Source of the DNA: Chalciporus piperatus
Taxonomy: Eukaryota; Basidiomycota; Agaricomycetes; Boletales; Boletaceae
Length of the DNA: 64,000 nucleotides
NCBI GenBank assembly: GCA_038093975.1
Contig: JBBPTG010000066.1
Location: 1-64,000 of the forward strand
Reading direction: 5' to 3'
How positions within the stretch are numbered: the stretch's first letter is position 1; every line of letters starts with the position of its first letter. Under the pieces are notes generated by a model. That model worked only from the letters and a program-made list of their open reading frames with translations. It did no database searches and had not been told where the DNA came from. A program made the translations under genes and the position numbers. Shown here one piece after another: positions 55,755 through 64,000 of the stretch.

Positions 55755-58677
55755 TCAGGTGATGCTAGAAGGGAAGAATTGAAGTCGATCATGGAGTAGA
55801 ATTAAATGGAGCACTGTCATGGTATCCTTTGAGATAAAATACCTGGGTAGAGACGGATATTCGGTAGATAGCGAGCGCAGGTATTCTGCGACTTCATACT
55901 GTCCGCTGCGTGTTGCGATTGCCAGAGCTATATCTCCGTTGGCATCCCGTGCATAGGGATCACAACCAGCCTCAACGAGTACTTTCACGACGTCCAGCAA
56001 AAGGCTACGGCCACTCAAGTATTTGAACCAGAACTTGTAACGGGCGAGTGCGACATGGAGAACTGTATCCCCATGGGTCGTGGCGCGCACGTTGGCCCCT
56101 TGCCCAATCAACAAAGTGACCATCTCCAGGACTTCGCGCTGGGATGCAGCATGACCTTGCTGCGCAACAAGCAAGATATCGGAGGGAAGGGGTACTTGGT
56201 GTAAAAGCAAGTACTCCACTATAGAGATGTATGATTGGGTGATAGCAACGCGGATGGGTGGTCCACCGTCGTTGTTGACGGTGGAAGTGCTGCAGCCAGC
56301 CTCGACAAGCATTTGTGTAGCCTCCAAGGCTTGGGGTTGATTATACAGCTTGATGGCGTGGTGCACTAGTGTATTTCCATTGGCATCACAGGCATGTAGA
56401 TTACAGCCTTTGAGGAGTATGAAGAGTATCGGGGTCATGTTGAAGCGTTGATTCAGAGCCCTCTCAAGTGTGAAGAGTAAGATATCAGGCGGAAGTGGGT
56501 CGTATTGGGAATGCAGGTATTCGACCACAGAGCCAAATCCTTTAGCAATGGCAACATGGAGAGGTGATCTGCCATTGACATCGAGTGCGCGAGCATTACA
56601 TCCACCCTCGACGAGAGCTTTCGTGATGTTGAGACATTCATGATGTTGATAAAAATCTGAGGATCTGATGGCGGTATGGAAAATGCTGTCCCCATTCGCT
56701 GCGACGACATTTGGATCGGCTCCGTGACAAAGGAGTAAACGAAGCATTTGCTGCAAAGTGGTACAAGAAGAAAAAAAAACTAAAAAAATACACCAAAAAA
56801 AAAAAAAAGAGATTTCGGTACTGCAAAAGAACAAACAGAAGATCGGGAGGTAACGGCGTCCCATGTGAAGCATTCGATAGCAGATATGTCGCTACGGTGA
56901 TAAAGCCTCGGCGTGCGGCGACGTGAATTGGTTGTTCGCCGTGCAGCAGCCAGCTGTAACGAGGATGTGCGTTATCCTGTGACATTCGGGTTCCAGGTGC
57001 GACGACTTCAAGATAAAATGAAGCAGGGTGTCCCCGTTGGGCTCCTGGGAGTGCACATTGGCTCCTTTGGCGGAGTAAGGACAGATTATACCGCAATGCA
57101 GTGAACAATATCCCGGACGGCAACGACACGTTATGAGAGATGAGGCATTCAACAACGATGTCATATCCGCGAGCCATGGTAGTTTGCAGCAGTGTTTCAC
57201 TGCCAGGATGGCGTTCAAATAGGCCGCGACCAGTATCAATGAAAACTTGTGCCATCTGTGAACATTTATCTTGATCGTCCAGGAACTTCTCGATTACTTC
57301 GAGGACCGCGTCCTCCTCGCCTGATAGGAAGCGTAAACCGTTTTCGTTACCAATGAGCGAGCGCAATTTCTGGGGTCGCTCCGACGAATCGCGTGGAAGT
57401 AAGGAAAAGACATCTGGAGATGAATTGAACAACAGCAAGTAACAGGTGACGTCATGATGCCTGTGCTTCGCTGCAATATGGAGTGGAATCTCTCCACGTA
57501 AGTTACAAGCTGAAGGGTTGCAGCCTCCACTAACAAGCACTTGTGCGATCTCCAAAAGGATGGATCTATCCGGGGAGCGCATCGCGACATGTAGTACATT
57601 GTCCCCGTTAGGATCGAGGAAGTGCGCATCTGCGCCGTTGGCGACCAGGAGGCGGATCATCTGCGGTCTCTTCAATGGGCTGACCTGCATGGACGCGAAC
57701 AAGATCCTGGAAGGGAGTGGAACATCCTGGGAGAGGAGAAACTCCACTACGGAAATGAATCCTCGAGTGACCGCGAAGTAGATGGGTACTTTGTCTTCGG
57801 CATCGAGTTCGCGGGGGCTGCAGCCGGAACCGATGAGGATGCGTACAATTTCGAGACAGTTGGATTCGTCAGACGATTTGATGGCAACGTGTAGTGGGGG
57901 ATCTCCATTGGCCGCAAGGGGGTTAACGTCGGCTCCGTGATTGACGAGCAAACGGATCATCTCAGTCCGCCGCAGAGATCGACCCCGCAAGGCAGCGGAT
58001 ATGATATCCAAGGGAAGAGGCGCCCTCATCGAAAGGAAGTACTCCACAACGGAGATACACCCCCTTTCCGCTGCGACGTGTAAAAGCGTATCTCCATCAA
58101 GGTTTTGAGCGCAGTCCACCTCCGTGAGTCTTTGTGCCGCGCTGATCGGTTCGTCTCGGAACGCGACCTGCTCCCCGGCCCAGTCTTGATCGTCGTCTCC
58201 CACCAGCGCCTCCAAAAGACGTCGGTTATCCCACGGAATGTGTGCCCATTTGGCAAATTCCTCAGTTTGGAGTAATCTCCTGATGATGGAGAGAGGGTAT
58301 TCATCAGGATGTTTGCTGAGCACAAGTGTGAGAAGTGGATGTGCCAGGATGGTGCTTCCTTCTGCCAAAAGCAGATCGACCATTTCGGCATGCCAGTGGT
58401 GAATAGCAGCTTCCAACGGAAGCGCCAGACGATCGTCACAGTCATCCACATCCGCATTTGGCTTATCCGCTTCCATTTCACCATCTAATTCATCTTGATC
58501 CATACTGCACACGACCAAACCCCGGTCGTTCACGTTCGCGCCTCGCGAAAGCAGGGCTTGTGCATGTTGGATCTTGCCAAAGTATGCAGCATATAGAAGT
58601 GGGTTGATCCCATCCCGTGGGGTGAGGGAGGCACAGGTAAGGGAGCGCGGGATGCGGTTTCGAGCCTGCGAAAGCAC
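55755..58677 (-). CDS. Ankyrin-repeat protein built of two-repeat modules
   Basis: Two large exons (from 58665 or so to about 56812, and about 56757-55755) give about 950 residues. The frame has no ATG near its start; an acceptor TTTCGCAG at about 58666 suggests an unseen short first exon. After RDGINPLLYAAYFGKIQHAQ, a module of about 80 residues recurs at least six times. Each has an ankyrin repeat (NGDTLLHVAAERGCISVVEY type), a VPLPSDIL-type linker and a second repeat (EMIRLLVNHGADVN type). Ankyrin stacks mediate protein binding; no catalytic domain is visible. At about 57085-56935 the ankyrin consensus continues in another frame (GANVHSQEPNGDTLLHFILK), while the open frame carries unrelated residues. 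The intron at about 56757-56812 has extreme T runs. Confidence 0.75.
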
Positions 58678-58838
58678 TCATTAGGGGGCTACCGCTACCC
58701 CGACCGCTGCCCATCCGAGTCCGTTTAGGGTTCAGCTACTGCTTGAAGTTGAGGGATAGTTGCAATAGCAAAGTTCTGGTAAAGCCCACGGCATCGAGAA
58801 AGTTGGGGTGTCAAATAGCGTGCTAGTAGCGACACGAG

Positions 58839-60538
58839 TTAAACACGCTGGACGATTCTCCAGTCTCCAATAGCGATATCATTCCACGAGTGTTCCTCCT
58901 CATCAACGCTCTCCTCATTCTCCCCAACTGGCCCACCGAACGAGATCTCTGTGGAGGGTCGCCGAGGTCGCACGACCATCAACTCTCCGTCCAACCTCAG
59001 CACATCCACGAGCGTGAGGAGAAACTCTGGCGTATAAGTCACAGGGTTAATGCCCAGTGCCTGTCGAGATCATATGTCAGTCACTCAACGCGCCGCCGAC
59101 CCGCGATGATCCTAACCTTGTAGCCTACGACACATCCCTGCACGACCTGCTGCTTGTCTGTGAGCTTTTCGAGCGTCGTCCATTGTTCGTTCGCTTTCGC
59201 CTCCAGCGCATCCACGTCCATCGCGCGCGCCTGTGATTCGTTCGGCACGATATCCATGGTGTCGGTATCTGCATTCCCATAGTCCAGTGAAATATCTTCG
59301 TCACGCCCCGTTAACCCTTCCACATGATTTTCGTCGAGCCCATCTCCATACTCAACACGCATCCGCCGTTTCTTCTTGTTCCTATGCAACCCCGCCTCGA
59401 CATCGATACTCGTCACAAAGAGATTCGCGGGTAAAGAAGACCGCGAGGACGGGGGAATGAGACGAGGGTGTGACTGTGTGACTGCTTGTCGGTCAATAGT
59501 AGCCGGGGTTGCGGACTTGGATGGGTCGGGCGTGCCAATAGAACCAGAAGCATCACCTTCCTCGTTGGCGAATATGATCTTAGGGGGAAGGGGTTTTCCT
59601 ATGAGTGATCTGAAATTCTTGGCCTTGTTTTTATTACGAAGAGAGAGCGACGGGAGATTGAGTGCCGAGCTTGCATCCCAGCCAGCATCAGGAGCCGTCG
59701 GCGTGGAAGTATCTCGTTGGGGAACGATATCGGTCCCTGAAACAACGGCTTCGGCACCAGAGGGTGGTTCACTGATGGATGGTGCAGCGGTAGCTTCATG
59801 TTCGTGTAATCGCTTGCGCCGTCGCCGAAGATTGCAGCGCGTTCATCGCTGGTCGCGCTGGTGGTGGTCAGGGGCCTGCGCGGGGCGCGGCGGAAGGCGG
59901 TGTTTAAATCCGCTTGCGTTGCTTTGCATCGCGAACGGCCTTGCATGCCTAATCGGAGGTGGTGGTGACTCAGGCTCTGACTCTGACTCGGAGTCCGAGT
60001 CCGAGTCAGAGCCGGAGTCTGAGTCTGTCTCACTGTCAGATCCCGACGCTGAGGAAATCGACGACGACGCCGAGGTTGTTTCTGACTCGGAGCTGGATGA
60101 GCTTGTTGGCGTCGACATGCGTCGTTTTCGTTTGTGAGAGGTACTCGGACCTGGATCTTTATGCGAAGCATTTTGGAAGACGGACTGGCGCACTGCGTGT
60201 GTGCCTCTGACTGGAGGTGTTGCAATGGCTGAGACTGTACGCGCGTCGGCTAGATCCACGCTGTTCCGTTGTCAGTCCCCCTCGAAGAAAGCGAGCACGA
60301 AGAATGCTCACTGGACCAAATCACCGTCCCGCAGAACTGAGAGATCGGAACCATCGAGCAACTGGAAGCCATCGATGGAGAGTTGCAACAAAGATGGATT
60401 TAGTCCATGAAATACGGAAAGCGATGAGCAGAGCGTGTCCTTTAGTGACGAGATTGTCGGGGAAGAACCTTGGACATGAATCGGATACCAAACTTTGAAG
60501 GGGGGCAGCGGGGAATTCGCGGATAATTTGATTCGCAT
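58839..60538 (-). CDS. Coilin-like nuclear body protein
   Basis: The first exon (60538 to about 60310) encodes MRIKLSANSPLPPFKVWYPI and a ubiquitin-like fold of about 75 residues ending in LLDGSDLSVLRDGDLV, the pattern of the coilin N-terminal self-association domain. The second exon has a basic patch (SHKRKRRMS) and a long S/D/E-repeat region (about 60060-59960). A linker follows with KNFRSLIGKPLPPKIIFANE and NKKKRRMRVEYGDG. The last exons (to the stop at 58839) have VVQGCVVGYKVRII, LGINPVTYTPEFLLTLVDVL and DGELMVVRPR, like coilin's atypical C-terminal Tudor domain. Coilin scaffolds Cajal bodies, where spliceosomal RNPs mature. About 550 residues. It is divergently arranged with the uL14 gene, start codons 145 bp apart. 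The family call rests on domain order, not alignment. Confidence 0.72.
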
Positions 60539-60682
60539 TTCCCAAGTAAATAATGAGAAATCGAAGAAAATAGGACATGGAAATTAGATAATACGGGAAT
60601 TGCCGATGAACTGTATAATCATTCCTTGTCAGTAAACTTTGATAGCGCGCGTCGTCATCGTCATCGTCAACGTCCAGCAAGA
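60539..60682. promoter_or_regulatory. Bidirectional promoter, coilin-like / uL14
   Basis: Only 144 bp separate the divergent start codons. A TATAAT (about 60614) is the only TATA-like word; both genes must share the region for transcription starts unless initiation lies within the coding parts. Confidence 0.45.
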
Positions 60683-61319
60683 ATGGCCAAAGAAAAGAGT
60701 ATGTCCTCGAGATCGTCACAGGGGCAATAGCAACTCAACAGACAACTAGTTGGTGTAACCGGAAAGAAGTTCCGTATCACTCTCGGTCTGCCCGTCGGTG
60801 CAGTCCTCAACTGCGCGGACAACAGCGGCGCAAAATCCCTATTCATCATCGAACCCTATGGTTTCGGTGCACGTCTCAACAGATTACCAGATGCTGGTGT
60901 CGGTGACATGGTCGTCGCTTCCGTGAAAAAGGGAAAGCCTGAACTAAGGAAGAAGAGTCAGTGGCCGCATATTTCACGTGAACAAGTAGGGTATTGATGA
61001 CTTGTGATCACAGCCATGCCAGTAGTCGTCGTCCGCCAACGCAAGGCCTGGAGACGGAGGGACGGTGTTTTCCTTTACTTCGAGGTGCGTTGATTCATAT
61101 TGGGTTATATTAGCGTGATTCCTGACCTATTTCCTTAGGACAACGCTGGCGTTATCGTGAACAACAAGGGTGACATGAAGGGCTCCGTCATTGTCGGTCC
61201 TGTAGCAAAAGAATGCGTATGTCTTCACAGTTTGCTCGCCTCATCTGTCGACACTCACTACATGACTTCAGGCCGACCTTTGGCCGCGTATTGCAGCAAA
61301 GGCTGGTACAGTCGTATGA
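60683..61319 (+). CDS. RPL23: 60S ribosomal protein uL14 (L23)
   Basis: Five exons (60683-60698, about 60751-60955, about 61014-61084, about 61139-61215 and about 61272-61319) give close to 139 residues, the normal length. Family blocks are [70 protein letters not shown] and [20 protein letters not shown], ending [19 protein letters not shown]. It is a core component at the 60S subunit interface beside the sarcin-ricin loop. The many introns near the start are typical of basidiomycete ribosomal genes. Confidence 0.95.
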
Positions 61320-61586
61320 TTACTCCAATGTTTCTGTGGTTGTATTCACATCGCATACACGTTTATTCTTCCATTATCCTCATGTTTTACATATCTTCTA
61401 CCCTCGCTATGTCGTGAATATGACTACAAATCATTGGCATCGATAAAGCCATCCGTGACTGTGGTCATATTAGCGTGTGTGGGAAATCTCGGCTCTTCAC
61501 GTCTTTGACACGTCAACTCTCCGTCAAGCACTCACCGCATCCTCAAAACTTGACCTCGACTACTCTGTGCGTCTGGTTCAACAACC

Positions 61587-63998
61587 ATGGCAAACTACCA
61601 CTATGACGAGGCCGGTAACATGGCCGCGTACTTTCTCATTTCTGTGCTCGCCATCCTCCTCGTTCCTTTGACCTTGACCGCCATCGCCGGTGCGGCTGCA
61701 AGTAAGTTTACTGTCACCGTGCATGCATACCGCTCTCCGAGCAAGTATCGTGCCATGAAATCTATTCTGACACCTCCATAGAGCGGCCGGAAGAACTACT
61801 CAAATCATGTCAATGCAAACCATGTCTTGAACGGCGAAAACAAATTCTTGCCCGGAACAAAGGGTCATTATTTAACCCAAAGCTTACAACGAAGTGAGTG
61901 CTCTCTCATTTTACCTCCTTGTCCGCGTGCCAATTATGTGGAATCTCTCTAGGACAATCATGCTCCTCCTCGGCTGGTCTGTTGTTGGCTTCCTCGCGTA
62001 TAAAGTTCGTGGCGCCCAGGTGGACAACAAAGTTTACGACCCATTCGAAATACTGGGCATATCCACTGTACGTCCATCCGCATTCGTCGTGCCTCTAGAC
62101 GGGATTGACACGTTTTTAGGGCACTGCCGAAAAGGAGATCAAGTCACACTTCAAGAAGCTCTCCAAACTCTAGTGCGTAGCCCTGGCGGTTTTGCGTGTT
62201 ATACTGATGCTGAGGATCATCTCTAGCCACCCCGACAAAGTGAAGGCGACCGTGAATGACACTGTGGAAGCGATCGAGGCTCGCTTCGTTGGCATCACCA
62301 AGGCATACAAGGCGTGAGCATCTGTTCTTCGCACTCGTCCCTCTCTTTTACTCATGACAGCATCATAGCCTAACTGACGAGACCATACGTCGCAACTTCG
62401 AACAATACGGCCATCCTGACGGACGTCAGGAAGTCTCAATGGGTATCGCCTTGCCCTCGTGGATCGTCGAAGGCAAAAATAGCATCTGGGTTCTTGGATT
62501 CTACGGGTTGTTCATTGGCGTTGTGCTCCCTGGGATGTTGGGACGCTGGTGGTTCGGAAGCAGAGGGAAGACAAAAGACGGGATCGAGGCGAGGACAGCC
62601 GAGGGATTCTGGAAAGGCGTCGAGGAGGGAAGTGAAGTCGGTGACGTCGTCAAGGTCGTTGGGAGCGCATTCAAATATGAGGCTCAGACCAATGGTGCTA
62701 CCGACTTGAGCAAGGTGGAGGAAGAGATCGGGCAGCGAATGGGTGATGAGTGGAAGGTGATGAAGAAGGCCGTCGCGGGTGACGATGCAGAGGGAAAGGC
62801 GAGGCGTGCGCTGACATTATTGTATGCCCACTTTTTGAGGTTGGATCTTGGCTCAGACGCGTTGGAACGAGGTACGGATTCTCCATCATTTGTTTCACCG
62901 CCTGGCACTTATGATTGGGATGCAGAGCAAGCGGCGCTGGTCCTCCAGACACCTATGTTGCTGAATGCTTTCTTGACTATTGCTTCTGCGCGAAGTTGGC
63001 TAGCTCCTACGCTCGGGGCCATGCGCCTTCAGGCATACCTTGTACAGGCTTTGGTGCCTGGCAAGCCTGCACCTCCGCAATCCCAGGTCCCGGAATTCGA
63101 TGACGCAGCTTCGGGCTCTGAAAACTGGACAAGTCTGGAGCTCGTGGACATGGGATTCAAAGGTATGTTCTGCATTTCCCTTTTCACGTGGGCATCGCGC
63201 TGAAGTTTGTGACCAAGTGATTGGTGAACGATTGGTCACACCTTCGTCCATCGTCTTTTTGCTCGTCAGACTACGCATCAAGGAGCCCGGCGCATCCTCA
63301 TCACTGTCACCGCCAACGAACACGGATGCAAAGTCTGTGAAGAAGAACGACGAAATCGATGAAAAGTTCTTGAATGGCCGGAAAGACGCCGAAGAGCTGC
63401 AGGGCGAAGGGGCTGGATTGGCACACGCACCACACTGGCCTGGGGTATGTCTCTACATCTGACGACGGACTGCACTCGTTAATAACAATGATCCAACAGC
63501 TCCGCAAGCCTGGCTGGTGGTTGGTCCTCGCAGATGACAAATCGAACCGAATCGTGGTGCCACCATTGAGGATCACCGACGTTCCCTGTTCTGACCCATC
63601 GAAAGACCGCAATTACAGGTGCTACAAGCTCCAATTCCAGGCACCGCCGAACACTGGACTGTTTACATGGAAGGTGTACTTTGTGAGCGACACGTTGGTC
63701 GGCGAGGAGATGTGTCGAGACATTTCGGTAAGTGAATTGTTTGACCCAGATTACTGCGTGGTTTTACGTGTGATCTGTACAGCTCAAGATTGATGACCCG
63801 TCCGCTCTCAATGCGGAGGAGCAAACGCCGGAGGATGAGATCTCGGAACCTGAGGAGGATACCCTGGCTGGGCAGATGACAGCTATGCGAGGAGGTTCGG
63901 TCAAGAAGGCTGCGTTCGTAGAGGAAGATAGCGACGACGACAGTTCGACGGATGAGGAAGATGGAGAGGGGGATAACGATAGCAGTGATAGTGATTAA
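61587..63998 (+). CDS. SEC63: ER protein-translocation subunit Sec63
   Basis: About ten exons give close to 650 residues, with the start at 61587 and stop at 63996-63998. An N-terminal membrane span (YFLISVLAILLVPLTLTAIA), the KRPEELLKSCQCKPC loop and a second span (MLLLGWSVVGFLAYKV) precede a luminal J domain: DPFEILGIST, then EIKSHFKKLSKLYS and HPDKVK with the HPD tripeptide that stimulates the BiP ATPase. A third span (VLGFYGLFIGVVLPGMLG) leads to the cytosolic Brl domain, and the protein ends in an acidic tail (EEDSDDDSSTDEEDGEGDN). Sec63 couples BiP to the Sec61/Sec62 channel for post-translational import. The acidic end is the likely Sec62-binding region. Confidence 0.93.
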
Positions 63999-64000
63999 TA

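Noticed and set aside
56757..56812. Poly-F membrane segment (FFFFLVYFFSFFFFLYHF) in the ankyrin protein
   Set aside because: This is an intron with long T runs read through; a clean TTTGCAG acceptor precedes the next ankyrin repeat.
1..64000. tRNA genes, CRISPR arrays, bacterial-type operons
   Set aside because: I looked for B-box-like GGTTCGAAxCC words, regularly spaced repeats and ribosome-binding sites, and found none convincing; the genome is clearly eukaryotic.

Overview
The window looks like nuclear DNA of a filamentous basidiomycete (Agaricomycetes). Genes are closely packed and cut by many 45-70 bp introns with a CTAAC/CTAAT-like branch site. Gene families typical of mushrooms and wood-decay fungi are present: FunK1 protein kinases, CYP63-like P450s, fungal type-B carboxylesterases, a ricin-B-like lectin family and composite ankyrin proteins. 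No bacterial operons, rRNA, convincing tRNA or CRISPR array was seen.

Layout: (1) 0-8.4 kb: short tandem repeats, an apparently intact six-exon gene for a P-element/THAP9-like transposase relative (minus strand), and an F-box gene wreck. (2) 9-13.6 kb: a small fungal gene, a single-pass membrane protein and a carotenoid oxygenase. (3) 13.8-17.8 kb: left arm of a large inverted duplication with a FunK1 kinase and a membrane-protein gene carrying a stop codon. (4) 17.8-18.6 kb: dual-specificity phosphatase. (5) 19.3-32 kb: a rearranged block with two secreted carboxylesterases, two ricin-B-like lectin genes, two kinds of about 1 kb direct repeat, and decayed, partly inverted gene fragments. (6) 32.6-38.5 kb: tandem P450 pair. 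(7) 38.7-50.3 kb: conserved housekeeping genes: Sec14-like, Nep1/Emg1 rRNA methyltransferase, KEOPS subunit Cgi121, a membrane protein-disulphide isomerase and a mitochondrial PPR protein. (8) 50.6-55.7 kb: right arm of the inverted duplication, with the intact membrane gene, a second FunK1 kinase and a 1,092 bp hAT-type insertion whose empty site survives in the left arm. (9) 55.7-64 kb: an ankyrin protein of two-repeat modules, a coilin-like gene, ribosomal protein uL14 (RPL23) and the translocon subunit Sec63.

The most informative structure is the pair of outward-facing arms, about 4 kb each, enclosing about 33 kb. They are almost identical over most of their length but contain one block in the last kinase exon that is strongly diverged (mosaic/gene-conversion pattern). 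The hAT element in one arm has a 17 bp perfect terminal repeat and an 8 bp target duplication. Other points worth a second look are the promoter exchange and broken signal peptide of the second esterase, three probable GC-AG introns, a probable coilin gene, and an ankyrin repeat read out of frame between two compensating indels. All calls come from reading the sequence; exon limits are inferred from splice consensus and from paralogues inside the window, and no database search was done.
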